Source: Podocnemis expansa (Eukaryota > Chordata > Testudines > Podocnemididae). Taken from it: 64,000 nt of DNA. The notes beneath the pieces are model-generated. The model did not search any database. It had not been told where the DNA came from and saw only the letters and a list, made by a program, of their open reading frames with translations. Position numbers and translations under genes: made by a program. The stretch covers positions 2,956,853-3,020,852 of the forward strand of contig ML682121.1 in the NCBI GenBank assembly GCA_007922195.1, in the 5' to 3' direction. Shown here in pieces: positions 11,615 through 23,899 of the stretch; positions within the stretch are counted from its first letter, which is position 1; every line of letters begins with the position of its first letter.

Positions 11615-12060
11615 ATTTAAAGACTCTGGGGCACAGGGAAACCACTGGCAAGTGACACATGCCACAGGCTATAGGGGAAGGCCGCTGCCATTCTGCCCTC
11701 AGGGAAAATAATTCATCTCCCTTCATGGTATATATGTCTCTGATGTCTTTGTTACAGAGCAATGAAGTCTCCCTCACCCTTCTTCTGGTTAAGCTAAACA
11801 AGCCAAGCTCTTTAAATCTCCTCTCATGAGACAGGTTTTTCATTCCACCCTATTAAAACTTCTCTGTACCTGTCCCACTTTGAATTCATCTTTGTTAAAT
11901 CAGGGGGACTGGAACTGCAGACGATATTCCAGATGAGGTCTCAGCCATGCCTTGTAGAACAGTATTAAGACCTCCCCATCTTTTCGGGCCATACCTTGTA
12001 TGATGCAACCTAGGACCACATTAATGTTTTTACAGCTGCATCATATTCGCAGCTCATATT

Positions 12061-12303
12061 TAGAGCCCTGCAAATCCATGGATATCCACCTTATATCCGC
12101 ATCCACGGATACAACACGGATATCTGCGGACCATTCCTTGAAGATGCAGATCAGATACGGATCCACATATTTTTATCTGCACGGAGCTATAGAGCCCTGC
12201 AGATATGCGGATATCCGCGGATACAACACGGATGTCCGCGGACCATTTCTTGCGGATGCAGGTCGGATATGGATCCACTTATTTGTATCTGTGCAGGGTT
12301 CTA
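12061..12303. mobile_element. Dimeric 'GGATATCCGCGG' element, second copy
   Basis: Same two-unit build and TAGAGCCCTGC ends as at 7,840. The second unit has a short internal deletion. The flanks are CTCATATT / CTCATAGT (two mismatches). Inserted in the CR1 remnant of unit A. Confidence 0.7.
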
Positions 12304-13241
12304 CTCATAGTTGTCCTGTGATCAGCTAATAACTCCCAGGTCGTTCTCTTCCACTGTCACTTCCAATTTTCGCATTCCAGCCTTGTAGTATAAATTCCTG
12401 TTTTTAGTTCCTAAATGAATAACATTGCACTTACCACCATTAAATATCATCCTGTTTGTATTGCTCCAGTTTACAAGGTCATCCAGATCCTCTCGTATGA
12501 TATCCTGATCCTCCTCGCTGTTGCTAATATCTCCCAACTTCATGCCACCTGCAAAATTTATGAATATATTCCCATTTTCTGTGCCAAGATCAGTGATAAG
12601 ACAATTAAAGAAGATTGGTCCCAAGACAGATTCCTGAGGAACCCCCCTAGTAACCTCCCTCCAGCCTGATAATTCACCCTTCAGTATGACCCATTATGTT
12701 CTCTCTCTGACCTTTTCCTTATACTCCTTTTGAAATTTCATATTATTTCTCATCTTTTCCAAATCAACTAAAAATTCCCCATGTGGTACTGCCTTACTGA
12801 ATCTTGCTAAATTAAATCCCTTGCATGCCCATTGTCAAAATAATCCCTTATCTTTCATTAAAAGGAGATCAGGTCCATCTGGAGGGATCTACCTTTTGTC
12901 ATCCATGCTATACTTTGTCCCAATTTTCATTAACTCTAATTTCCTTAATTACTTTTTTTTTCAAAATTTTCTCCAAGACCTTGCATACTGCTGAGATCAA
13001 TCTACCAAGCCTGTAGTTATCCAAGACACATCCCCCCCCCATCTTCAAAAGAGGAATATATGTTAGCAGTTCTCCAGTCTTAAGTGGTACAAGCCTTTAC
13101 TTTTCATATTCATTAAAAATTCTTGCTAATGGGCTTGCGATTTTGCAAGGATTTTTTTATGAGTTTGTAAACTCAGTTACTTTATTGTGTTTTCCCTCTT
13201 TGCTGTTCCCCCAACCCTTTTTTTTTTTTGTACCGGCTCAG

Positions 13242-13280
13242 GCAGTGACTCCTTCCTGAATTCTCTCTCTCCCTCAGCAG
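13242..13280 (+). promoter_or_regulatory. Tandem alternative 3' splice sites of the unit A finger exon
   Basis: Two acceptors, GCTCAG|GC (13,241) and TCAGCAG|GC (13,280), lie 39 nt apart and both join in phase 1. Use of the first would add 13 residues (GSDSFLNSLSPSA). Unit D has the same 39-nt spacing (44,099 / 44,138) and E has 33 nt (53,554 / 53,587). Confidence 0.5.
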
Positions 13281-15076
13281 GCAATGAGACAATGAGTGGG
13301 AACCCAGAGGGGAATCCACAGCAGGAATCTCCTGAGCACATGGAGCTGCAGGGGACCTTTGTGAGAAGATCCGTAGAGAATTATTCCGGGCTCCTGAAAG
13401 AGAGAAAAGTCTGGAGTAATTGTTGCTGGTCAGAACAGAAGCTGGAAAACTATGAAAGGGAGAAAATGGGTGAATCCACTGAAAGTGGGGGAGGAGGGAA
13501 AGATCCCGAGGGAACAACAGCCCAGAAGACAAATCACAAGGAAAAGAAACCCTATAAATGTTTGGATTGTGGAAAAAGCTACAAACACAAGTCAGCTCTT
13601 AATACGCATCGAAGAATGCACACGGGGGAGAAACCATATAAATGCTTGGATTGTGGGAAAAGCTTTAGTTGGAGCTCGAATCTAATTATACATGAGAGAA
13701 TCCACAGCGGAGAGAAACCCTATAAATGCTTGGACTGTGGGAAAACCTTCAGTCATAGCGCAAGTCTTAATAGCCATCAGAGACAGCACACAGGAGAGAG
13801 ACCCTATGAATGTTTGGACTGTGGGAAAAGCTTTGCACAGCGTTCAAATCTTACTACGCATCAGAGAATGCACACGGGAGAGAGACCGTATAGATGTTTG
13901 GACTGTGGGAAAAGTTTCACTAAGCGCTCAGACCTTATTACCCATGGAAGAGTCCACACAGGGGAAAGACCCTATAAATGTTTGGACTGTGGAGAAAGCT
14001 ACAAGCAAAGTTCAGCTCTTATTTGCCATCAGAGACTGCACACAGGAGAGAGACCGTATAAATGCTTGGACTGTGGGAGAAGTTTCAGTCAAAGCGCAGG
14101 TCTTATTAGCCATCAGAGACTGCACACGGGAGAGAGGCTGTATGAATGCTTGGAGTGTGGGAAAAGCTATACAGACAGGTCAAATCTTAATAGCCATCAG
14201 AGAGTGCACACAGGAGAGAGACCGTATAAATGTTTGGACTGTGGGAAAAGCTACAAACACAGCTCAACTCTTAATTCCCATCGGAGAGTGCACACGGGGG
14301 AGACACCGTATAAATGCTTGGACTGTGGGAAAAGCTTCACACAGTGCTCGTATCTTATTTGCCACCAGAAACTGCACACACAAGAGAGAGCATATAAATG
14401 CTTGGACTGTGGGAAAAGCTACAAACACAGCTCAACTCTTAACACGCATCGAAAACTGCACATGGGGGAGAGCCCATACAAATGCTTGGATTGTGGGAAA
14501 AGCTACAAACACAGCTCAACTTTTAATAGGCATCGAAGTATGCACACAGGGGAGAGACCCTATAAATGCTTGGATTGTGGAGAATGTTACCCACAAAGCT
14601 CAAGTCTTATTATCCATCAGAGACTGCACACGGGAGAGAAACCATATAAATGCTTGGACTGTGGGAGAAGCTACAAACACAGCTCAGCTCTTAATATGCA
14701 TCGAAGAGTGCACATGGGGGAGAGACCGTACAAATGTTTGGATTGTGGAGAAAGCTACCAACAAAGCTCAACTCTTATTATCCATCAGAGACTGCACACA
14801 GGAGAGAGACCGTTTAAATGCTTGGACTGTGGGCGAAGCTTCACAAGGAGTTCAAATCTTATTCGCCATCAGAGACAGCACACAGGAGAGAGACCCTATA
14901 AATGCTTGGTCTGTGGGAAACGGTACCTACACAGGTCATACCTTAATAGCCATCAGAGAGTGCACACAGGAGAGAAACCATACAAATGCTTGGACTGTGG
15001 GAGGAGTTTCACATATAGGTCAAATCTTACTAGGCATCAGCAAGTGCATATGGGAGAGACCATAAAAATGCCTTGA
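13281..15076 (+). CDS. Unit A C2H2 finger exon: 18-finger KRAB zinc-finger protein
   Basis: Encodes residues 85-682 plus stop. An acidic spacer (to about residue 174) with MSGNPEGNPQQESPE is followed by 18 consecutive C-x2-C-x12-H-x3-H fingers, all with intact ligands. Most linkers are TGE[KR]PY; exceptions are TQERAY before finger 11 and MGE-type linkers. Contact residues (-1,2,3,6) are: HSAT, WSNI, HASS, QSNT, KSDT, QSAC, QAGS, DSNS, HSTS, QSYC, HSTT, HSTR, QSSI, HSAM, QSTI, RSNR, HSYS, YSNR. Five fingers share a K-H-[SK]-S helix start. The protein should bind DNA in the nucleus. It ends two codons after a partial linker at TGA 15,074-15,076. No orthologue name can be given. Confidence 0.9.
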
Positions 15077-16960
15077 GGGTGGGGGAAACAATGGTGAGAG
15101 CTCGAAACAGAAGAGAGCTGACACAAGAGAGAAACCCTGTGAATGCTTGGATCATGAGAAATTTGTTCCCAAGACATACCATCCATATGGGAATCCATAT
15201 GAGACAGAATCTATAAATGCTTTGTCTGTAGAAAAAGATTTATTGGAGGATCACACCTTGCTCCACATCTGACAATCAGACGAGAGAGAGATCCCAAGAA
15301 TGTTTGGGTTGTGGGAAAAGCTTTAGTAACTGGAGGAGAAGACTGAATGAGAGCTCACACCTCACTCCCCGTCAGAGAATTTGCACAAGACAGAATGTGG
15401 GGCACGTGTCTTGATACTCGCAGGGCATCAAGCATCAGGAAATACACACAGAGAATAGCCCTGTCAGATGTCCTAAGCCTGGAAAATACTTCGAAGCTAA
15501 CACTACACTGGAGATCAGAGACTCCTCCAAACACGAGAGAAATTCTCCTGCTGCCCTGACAGGGGCTGGCCGTAGCACAAAGTCCAATTGCTTCTTCCCA
15601 CACCCTTTGGTGATATTTGGCTCTCAAGTCCCCAACTGCCCCTGTCTGGGGCAGTTGGCCTTGAGCTGAGCACTGACGCTCTGGCTTGTCTTGCTCTAAG
15701 GCAGTGATGCTCCAGTTTTCCACCCCACTTTTCCACTGTCCCTTTTTCCCTCAACTGGGAGTGGGACAGGGTGACACCGAGACTAGGGGCTGCAGTTAGA
15801 GGTTAGGGAAATGTTGGAGGGCTCAAGATGGGCTGAGGGCTTTGGCTGGGAGCAGAGGTCTAGTGACCAGGGTCCAAGGGCACAGTGTGGCCTGGGCGTC
15901 AAGGCCTTTCCAGATGTGCCTTTGTGTCCACTCAGGGCAGAATCCCCACAATTTGGGGACCTCTGGTTTAAGAAAACCCCAAGCAGAGGAAGAGAGATCC
16001 CAATCAGTCCCTCCTCCCTGCCTCAACCCTGGTGACTGCACAGCTGGGCCTGCCCCTGCCAACCTGCTTGGGGGGGATGAGAGAAACCTCTCCAGAAGCT
16101 CCTTCAGCCTGGATGATTTCCCACCCTCTCCTTTCCCTTCCTGGATGTGATGTAGACAAGGAGAGGGATACTTAGCCCAGGCCCACATTCGCCGCACACC
16201 TATCTCTACCCCCTCCTATTTTCCCGCTGCCTTGGACCGTGGTCCCCCAGTCACCTGGAGCTGGTCCCTGCAATGTGGGTGTCCCTTATAGGCTGGCAAC
16301 TCATTCCCTCACCAAATCCCCTAAGATGTTGGGGTCCAGAGGGTCAAATGTGAAGAGGGCAGGAGGGATGGGTTTGGGGAGGAAACTGGGGAATTGAATG
16401 GTGGGTCTGGTGGATGGAGGAAGCAGAGGGTTTTGGGGAAATTGAGTGTTAGTGATGATGGGCTAAGTTAGAAGAGTGGGGCTGCTTCTTCCCTGGCCCC
16501 CAGTGCATGAGGAAAGGACCTTGGAGAAGAGCTGATTTCCACTGGGATTATGTGAGAGGCCTAAAGGCCTTGGGATCTCAACTCTGCCTCTGTAGCCTTA
16601 GCCTCCACGGGTCTGTCTATGGAGTGAAAAGTGGTTTGGATTAGCTGACCGTGCCTCGCTTTTCCTGGTATAGACTGTCCCCAGCTGTTTTATTTGTTCT
16701 GATCCCCCATTAGCAGAGTGATCGTCAGAGTCACTGAGTTCTCCCTTTGGGAGAGGTGGTCTCGTTTCCAGTCAGTCTCACATGACTGCCGGTTATGCCA
16801 AAAACTGTTTTTTGTGCACTGACTTCCTTAGAGGCCAGAACAAAATACATTCCAGAGGTGCTGGAGCTGGGATAGTAAAATGTGGTGGTATGGGTTTCCT
16901 GTTATTTTCAGATCGTGGGGTGACTTGGAGGGATTGCCTCGTCCCCCTTCACTGTCACAC
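15077..16960 (+). other. Presumed 3' UTR of unit A with vestigial fingers
   Basis: 15,120-15,560 matches the post-stop segments of units 0, C and D and keeps broken finger motifs such as TGTTTGGGTTGTGGGAAAAG. 15,600-16,960 aligns with 31,720-33,000 (C) and 45,690-46,330 (D), with landmarks around TGGGGCAG and CCCACCCTCTCCTTTCC. No conserved frame and no convincing polyadenylation site was pinned down. Confidence 0.6.
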
Positions 16961-18590
16961 TGCGCCCTGATGCAGCAACCTCTGTCCAGCCATTGGAGAG
17001 TTTATCCTCTCCCTGTTCTGTCCTCCACCTCCCAGTAGTTCTTTGCTGTCAATGCTCAGGAATCACACTTCGAATTCTTTGATGCTCAGTGAGACTCTTG
17101 AGAGCTAAAGGCAAAAGTGTCCCAGGCCTGGAGGGGGAATTCAGTCAAATCCCATAACTGTATTTGAACTTTCACAGCTTAAATCCCTGTTTCCATCTTT
17201 TTGTAAAGTGGCTTTTGGGCTTTTTGCTGCCAAGGCCAGAACACTGGGAGATGGGCAGATTTTGACTTTGATTTGGTTGTTTTTGTTTTTCTTTCTTGCA
17301 TTATGACTACAGAATACATTTTTTAAATGACAGAACGAAGTCAAGTGTAGTTGCCAAATGATGCAAGTTTAGCAAGTTTAGAAGAAAATGGATAAATTTA
17401 TTTCCCTTCTTCGGGGAGTTATGGTTCTGTGGGATTTCCTCTATAAACCTGGAAGTGGTTTGTAGCCCACCTTGTAGTTTTGGTTTTCTCTCTTCTTGAA
17501 AGCCATTTGGTCACATAGTTTGATATTTGTTTACTTTGACAGGATGTAGCACAGCTTTAATGAAGACTTAATGAGGCAAATAAGCAGTTGTCGGAGGAGT
17601 CCTTTTTTAGTGTCTTTTAACCTTGTTTTCCCCTTTATCATGAGGTTTTGCGTTTCTTGAACAAGGAAAATAATCAATCTCTCATGAGAAACAGAGGGTG
17701 ATGCAGCTTAAATCTGTGGTGCCACTGAACCTCCCTGCTCTTGTGGCTTGGGCTGACTTCCATCTGTGTTTTGCTGATGACACAGTCTCTCCAGATCACA
17801 AGAGCAGGTGGCACCACACAGGGTTTGAGTTACAAGAATACCCTGTCTGAGCTACTCATGTACCCGACATCCAGGAAGATGAAAGATGATATCCCCTACA
17901 GACCAGAAGCTGTTCACCTCAGGAATAAATCCTGAGGTTATACTGTCTTGCACTGAACAGAGATTATTCCATGTACACTTAATAAGTCCATCCTCCTCTA
18001 TGCCGGGAGAACGTGCACCCGTCCATCTAAATTGTACAGACTTGCAGGATTTGAATCTAGAAATGTCTCACCCTGCAAGATGGTACAAGCAGGCTACAGA
18101 TGTTAATCTGTACGCAGCCAGAGGCTGCTTTCCTTGCCAGTCTATACCGAGTCTGAAGTTGTCTGCTGGGTTTTTCTTCAGGGATTCAGCAATGTGGGAG
18201 TGAAGACCTGTCATGATGTCACTTTCCTGCTTGCTGAAAAAATCAGTACTCTTGACCTTGGGATACCACCCTTATTGTTCAAAATATGTATCGTTTGTGT
18301 ATTTTTTCTCTGTCAAGTCTTCACTGCAAATACTCCCCATTAGTGGAATCTTCTTGTCTAGCCTCTCCATTGTTGTGTCTGAAAGGCTGTTTTGGGGAGT
18401 TTTCCAACTTGCAACATGGTTTAGTTGCATTGTCAACAATAATTTATAACTTCACATCTAATGGTAGCAGAAACAAGCCACCAATATGTTAGTATTCAGC
18501 AGATCAAGACTTAAAAATAATACTGTACAAGGCATACTTTGCACAGGAGATATGATTATATTACAGTGGGAAATGTGGGGTGTCCTGTTA
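16961..18590 (+). other. Unit A 3' flank block shared with units 0, C and F
   Basis: This is the cleanest copy of the flank: it aligns with 2,430-5,730 (unit 0, interrupted by elements), 34,070-35,960 (unit C, interrupted) and 62,240-63,110 in reverse (unit F). It carries no intact gene. Confidence 0.6.
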
Positions 18591-20285
18591 GACACTGAGT
18601 GCTAGATTCACACTCCAACAGGCGGAGACTGACTTGAGCCTGGAGATGCTGCTTGATCCCTTTAGAGGTGTAAGATACAGTCAGGAGGGGACCAAACCTG
18701 GGAAGCAGCAAACTTTCTCTTAAGCACCAGACAGCTTAGACTGAGAACAGTGAACTTCCTGCATCCTTGCCAAAGAGAGACAGGAATTGCTGTATCAGTG
18801 TCTAGTGTAGCCATCCTTGAAATCTAAAGGACTAAGAATGGTGCCCTCTGAGCAATGGTGAAGGGAGGGGGAAGCGCCTCCCAACTTCTGAGGGGATGAG
18901 GCTGGGCAGAAGAAAAAAAGAAGTTGGTGAAGTCACTTGGCCAGAGTCAAACTTGAAGCTAGGCTGACTCCATTATTAAGACCAGCGACAGATGAGGAAC
19001 TAGACCAGTGGTTGTCAGACCTGGGGTTGGGACCCAGTACTGGGTTGCAGACCTTCAGCCGCTGGGCCATGGCACCCCTGCTGCCACTGCCAAAAGACTG
19101 CAGTGCATTGCTCAAAGATGTAATTGCTGGGTTGTAGGCAAAAAAATTTTTCCAACTAGGTCCCAAGGAAAATGTTCGAAAACCACTGAACTAGACAACT
19201 GAGCTGGTCACTCCATCTCTATCTATCAGTGTCCTGTGTGGGGATGACACTGTCTCTCTCCCCTCCACTTTGCCCATACTGCATTCCTCTAATCCTGGCT
19301 CCTTGGATTCTCTCTTCTGGGGGTGCTTGCTTTTGTGATGGGGCCCCCAGCATTTCTCAGGGATTCTCTAAAACTTTCTGCCAGTTTGTAAATGTTGCTT
19401 GTGCATGGAAGATTTGGTGCAGCTGTGCACTGGGCTGAGATGAAAAGAATGGTGTTGGGCTAGGGATAGGGAAAGGAGTCTATGTTTGTCTTTTGAACAA
19501 TAAATTAGAATTTAGTTTCTCACACTGCCAGTGTTCGTTGTTTTGCATCAAATGCCCACAGTGGGGGGCCAGGCCTGTGGGCACTGGGCTGCAGGGGGTC
19601 ACTGGGCCAGGGGGCTGCAAGATGGGTGGTAACTGAAAGGGGAGTGAAAAAGCAGACCTGACCAGAAACGCTGAAGAATGCATATCAAATCAAGGACCCA
19701 AAGTGCAGAAGGACCAAGAGAATAGCCATACTTTCAATTAGCTGATGATTAACAACCACAGTGACCCTGGAGGAGGCATGACACAGCGAGGCCTAGGGAA
19801 TCACATGAAACCCAGCAACTATAAAAGATGGGGTAAAAACGGAAACTGATCTGCAATTGTCACTCTGGAGCATTGGTTTCATGACCCACAGAGACCCGCC
19901 TCCCTCCTTGAGCCCAGCCTAGTTGGCCACTAGGCTGGGCTTGAGGAATGCATAAAAGGGAATATCACACCAGTTTGCAGAACTTAGGTATGAATGTGCG
20001 TATGAATGTTACTGCCTGTTGTTGATCTTATTTACTGTAAATGTGGCACGTTGCCTTGTCCCCTTGAGTGACTGCCATCTGCTTCTGGTGATTTATTACT
20101 CTTTAAATTATCAAAACACCTTCTAATGACACCTCAGTCTGGGATAATTCCTCATATTTGTCACCTATAAAGAAAGATTTTAATTTAGGAATCTCACCCA
20201 CATCTTCAGCCCTGAAGACCAAAGCAAAGGAAGTCTGACCTGATCCTATGACCCACAGTCCTCTGCATTTATTTTGTTCCCATCC
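18591..20285. other. Inter-unit sequence, possibly containing LTR-type DNA; no gene
   Basis: The stretch is not shared with the other units. 19,860-20,110 holds a stem-loop (GCCCAGCCTAG at 19,913 facing CTAGGCTGGGC at 19,931) followed by ATAAAAGGG, which is reminiscent of an LTR or promoter, but ends and target duplications were not found. An hAT-4 element sits at 19,006. Confidence 0.35.
19006..19188. mobile_element. hAT-4 element with perfect 8-bp target duplication
   Basis: Starts CAGTGGTTGTCAGACC and ends GAAAACCACTG. AACTAGAC is repeated on both sides (18,998-19,005 and 19,189-19,196). Confidence 0.85.
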
Positions 20286-20395
20286 TATAAGTTCTCCATT
20301 TTCAAAGCATCTGATGAAGTGGGATTTTCTCCCACAAAAGCTCATGTGATACATAAATTTGTTAGTCTTTTAAGTGCCACCAGATGCCTTGTTTA
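20286..20395. repeat. Penelope-type terminal repeat, single arm
   Basis: Contains CATCTGATGAAGTGGGATTT, TTTGTTAGTCTTTTAAGTGCCA and a CTTGTTTATTT end: one arm of the hairpin module. Confidence 0.6.
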
Positions 20396-20569
20396 TTTAT
20401 GGTTCCTCTGCAAAGCATCTTTCTTGAGTGCTTCTATAGAATTTAAATTCACCATGTGCCCAACTGATTGTTTCGCGTGGTTTCCGGGTTCTAATGAATG
20501 GTTTTTGCTCTTGCTTTTTGTGTCTTTGGCTAGTTGTACTTCAGATGTGGGCCTTCCTGATTATACATT

Positions 20570-20835
20570 TACACTTTAGTTCCCAGAGTTTATTCTATTT
20601 TCCTTGGGAGGATTTATCTGACGGTTTTTAATCAAGGCCTTAAACGTTTTTAAGTCTTTGGCCAGCTGGGCCAGGAAAGCCCTGTGTGCAATCTGCTGCC
20701 ACACAGAGAATCGGTTGTGGTCAGCTGCATGGGGCCAGAACCGTAACGCGGTGTTTGCCACCCAGGATGCGTTTTAATTGGAAGGCGCCCCTTGCCATTG
20801 GTGGCGCTTAGAGCCGGTGCTGCGAAAGTCAGCCC
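20570..20835 (-). repeat. Unclassified repeat shared with 37,985-38,110
   Basis: On the minus strand the block containing GCACCGGCTCTAAGCGCC and AATGGCAAGGGGCGCCTTCC resembles the plus strand at 37,985-38,050. Both copies sit near Penelope-derived sequence. The family is not identified. Confidence 0.4.
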
Positions 20836-20839
20836 TTTA

Positions 20840-21289
20840 ATAGAGCAGCTCCATTGAGCCACTCCCCACCGCCCGGGGCTTTACCCCGTTGGCCCCACCA
20901 TAGTTACAGCTCTGCCTGGGGCTTACAGCGGACTGGACGTAGCAGTGTAGATGCAGTTGGGGCTGGGTGGGCAGAGTGCAGAGCCATTGGCCTAGCCTGT
21001 GTCTGGGACCCAGGATGAGTGATTTTGGGATCATGCTGCTCTCACGTGCCTCAGCCGCAGGCAGGAGGCAGCATCGCACTGTACAGTTTAGCCCTTTGCT
21101 GTGTGGAGCCCACATGCCTGGGAAAGTCCCTGAGCTCCACCGCTGGTGCTTGGACCCCAGAGCCGGGCTGCAGCTGGGGGGTGGAAGGCGGAGCAGTAAC
21201 ATCCCAGCCTGTCACCTGCAGAGACCCCAGCCTGGCCATGTCCCCTGAATGGGGCTGATCCATGCTCCCACTGGCCAGCGCTTGGGTAG
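20840..21289 (+). promoter_or_regulatory. Duplicated promoter and first exon (unit B), without a gene body
   Basis: 21,200-21,289 repeats the first-exon block (CAGCCTGGCC...) with a donor GTAG|GTAAGA. Upstream sequence is GC-rich. The next unit's first exon follows at 24.3 kb and no KRAB or finger exon lies between. B is therefore either a truncated duplicate or an alternative upstream promoter. Confidence 0.45.
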
Positions 21290-22587
21290 GTAAGAGAGGC
21301 CTTCCCACCTCCACTCCCAGGAAAGGGATTTGTCTCAGGTTGCAATTTCCTGCCTTGTGCACAGGGAAGACGGCTGCCCCTTGCCTTTCTTTGCAGGGAG
21401 GTGATGTGGCCAGAACAGCTGCAAACCAGGGGGTGGGAGGGTAGTGAAGGGTTGAGAGCTCGATGGGGGCTGTACAGGGGCTGAGGGCTCAGAAATCCAG
21501 AGTAGCGGTGGAAAGGGCAAAAGCAGGGATGTGTGATGGGGCAGGAGGGATTATGGTTATGTCGGTACCTGAAAAGGGGCAGGGGGAGAAATCAGAGGCT
21601 GGGGGAACAGAATAGAAGGAATCTCTGATGGTGGGGGGCGGAGCAGAGAAGCAAAGGGGTTGTGTGGGGAGGCTCAGGGGAGTGTATGAGCAAGCAGAGA
21701 CTGGCTCAGGATGGGGCATCCAGAGGGGAGAAGTTGGGAGAGAATGGTGAGAGATACGACAAAGACTTGGTGAGCAGTAACGCTTGTTAACAGGTGGGGG
21801 GCCAGGTTTCCTGGGTGCCCGTCACAATTTGCTGCTGTGTCTTTCCCCATTCTCTGTCCAGGAGAAGCTTCTCATGGGTGGGGACATCCTCCCTTCCAGT
21901 TACTGTCTCTCTCTATGGGCGGATTAACACATGGCCCTATGGGACCCGTGCCTGGGGGGGTGCAGTGCTGGGGGGGGGTGGACACATCCTGGGCCAGAGG
22001 CTGGACTCTGTAATAGCATTGCAAGTCCTGCCCTGCCCCTGGGGGTCAGCTGTTTCACCCTCAGGGGCAGGGCAGGCCAACGCAGAGGCCAGGCTTTGCT
22101 CTCCTGCACTTCTCCTGAGCTGGCTGGTCCACCCCTGGGGGCATGTACCAGTCCAACCCACTGCCAGAGGGAGGGAGGGCGAGGCCATCAGCCAGGCTGG
22201 GGTTGGCCGCTGGGCCCTGTCCCTGACCCAGCACCGGCCCTTCCATAGGGAGCAGGGTCTTAAACTGGGGGTGTGGGGCGCTGTGGCCACAGGTAAAGAC
22301 AGGTGGGACCCCAGATGGGCCCCCAGTTGGGGCCCACCAGTGGAGGAGGCGTAGGGGCCATAGGCCACTAATCTGCCGCTGCCTCTCTCCATTCGCCATC
22401 CTTGCCTTTCCTTCTCTCCATGTCCAGGGCCAGTGAAGTGTGTGCACAGGCGGGGGGGGTTTGAGTGTTTTGCTCTCACAATTTGCGACCATGGCAGAAT
22501 TTCTGTTTTAAAAATAGATACAAATAAATAATCTTTTGTAGCTGGTTATGTGCAGATATCATATCTGTAGTAGAAGTTAGGAATATG
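21290..22587 (+). other. Intron-like sequence of unit B; no gene
   Basis: GC-rich and G-run-rich, aligning loosely with 7,130-7,840 and 39,620-40,050. 22,485-22,545 keeps the TGTTTTAAAA...ACAAATAA block. The long frames on both strands are not conserved among the units. Confidence 0.4.
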
Positions 22588-22595
22588 TTTGTTAT

Positions 22596-23099
22596 CAATG
22601 TTCTCTGTAAGCTGCATGGCAGTGCGGAAATGCAGCCTCCACCACTGCCCTACGCAGGGAGCTCTGCCAGCCACGCACAGCTGGCAGCCACAATCCGTAC
22701 ACAGCCATATGACAGAGTCTTCTGGCCGTCTGAGAATTTCCTCCGAGCCGGGAGTTTTTAAAACTGCTCGGAGTAAGGTCTCACTGAGCATGCACAGAGC
22801 CTCTGCATGCTCAGCGAGACCTTTTGCTGCCAGTGGCCAGGCTGCACCACTCCATCGGCTACGTAAGGGGACAGGGAGGGCAATTGGGGACAGGGTCTGA
22901 GCAGCCAGCCATGAAAGGGGGTGGGAGGTTGGAAGGAAGATGGAGTCAGGCAGGCTGGGGGGGGGGGGGGCCCCCAGGACAGGGAGAGGGGGGGTTAGGG
23001 GGGGAGGAGGGGATCGAGCCAGCAGGACGGGGGGCAGAATTGCCACGCAGTGAGCAAGCTACGTTGCTCAGCTGCATATGCAGCTGAGGGGAAACATTG
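22596..23099. mobile_element. hAT-type element, family hAT-6 (CAATGTTCTCTGTAAGCTGC), G-rich interior
   Basis: The ends CAATGTTCTCTGTAAGCTGC and GCAGCTGAGGGGAAACATTG are inverted and diverged. The flanks are TTTGTTAT / TTTGTTGT (one mismatch over 8 bp). 22,779-22,823 is a near-perfect palindrome (GGTCTCACTGAGCATGCA arm). 22,957-23,030 has long G runs. Confidence 0.65.
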
Positions 23100-23890
23100 T
23101 TTGTTGTATCTTAGTTCAATTCATTTGGTTCCGGGAAACTTGCCAGACTGGCTGTCCACAATGATTGTTGTTTTAAGGGCCCATTAAGGGAACCACAAAC
23201 ACAATGGACCTAGGAAGAAACCTGCTCAGTGAGGCACCGAGACTGACCATGTGACTCAACTCCATTTTGATTTGCAAAAACTCCACACAGCATGGACTCC
23301 ATTTTGTCTTCAGTTTCAAATCTCCAAGCAGCACGCGTCTCTGGAACTATTCCTCTGCAACTGGACAAAGGGCAGAGGCCCACCCAGGTGCTGGGTGTGT
23401 ACCAGAGGAACCAGACAATCCTGCAAACTCCAAATTCTTCCCAAGTCTTGTTTTACACTATTAATCATTTGTATGTATGTGATTCACTTTGGCCCTTTAT
23501 AGTTTGTCTCTTTTCTTTTTATATTAAACCTTCAGTTGTAGTTACTAAAAGATAGGCTGGCAGCATGGTATTTTGGGTAAGATCCAAGCCTGTATAATTC
23601 GGTGGAATGTGGCTGGCCCTTTTGGGACAGGAGACCCTGTGATTAGCTGGGGACTGGAGGAATTGATGTGCAATAAAGGGGGCTGTTTCTGTTTTGTTAG
23701 GCTTCTCAGAAACCACCCTGGGGAATCAGAAGCATTGTGTGTCGCTGACTGGGAGTCCAGTTTAAGTACCACCCATTATGATTTAGAAAGTTTGGCTCTC
23801 ATTCTTTTGCTGCTTGCCCTGATTTTTCCATATTCAGGTGATCATCCCAAGAGGCCCGGGTCACTGTAGGATCTTAATCACATACCTTGG
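23100..23890. mobile_element. Possible LTR-type sequence
   Basis: Contains CTCCATTTTG-type motifs, a TATA-like TTTATAGTTTG region and a polyadenylation-type GTGCAATAAAGG near 23,680, in the order expected for an LTR. Exact ends not determined; no coding sequence. Confidence 0.3.
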
Positions 23891-23899
23891 TGCAAATTA

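Larger units (their letters stand above)
11321..13160 (-). mobile_element. CR1 LINE fragment in the last intron of unit A, two insertions inside
   Basis: The 3' end is at left (TCATAGATTTTAAGGTCAGAAGGGA read on plus, near 11,320). Reverse-transcriptase sequence lies at right: on the minus strand 12,322-12,624 gives NCLITDLGTENG, KLGDISNSEED and DDLVNWSNTNRM. The catalytic FADD is mutated to FAGG. Stops and gaps occur elsewhere, so it is dead. An hAT-4 element (11,426) and a dimeric element (12,061) lie inside it. The matching position in C and D also has a minus-strand CR1. Confidence 0.75.

Noticed and set aside
13550..15060. Regular 84-bp repeats resembling a repeat-spacer array
   Set aside because: They are tandem C2H2 fingers in a vertebrate gene, not CRISPR.
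13692..15065. A 457-codon second frame inside the unit A finger exon (NAWTVGK repeats)
   Set aside because: It is the shifted reading of the 84-bp finger repeats. Zinc ligands and linkers are conserved only in the main frame.
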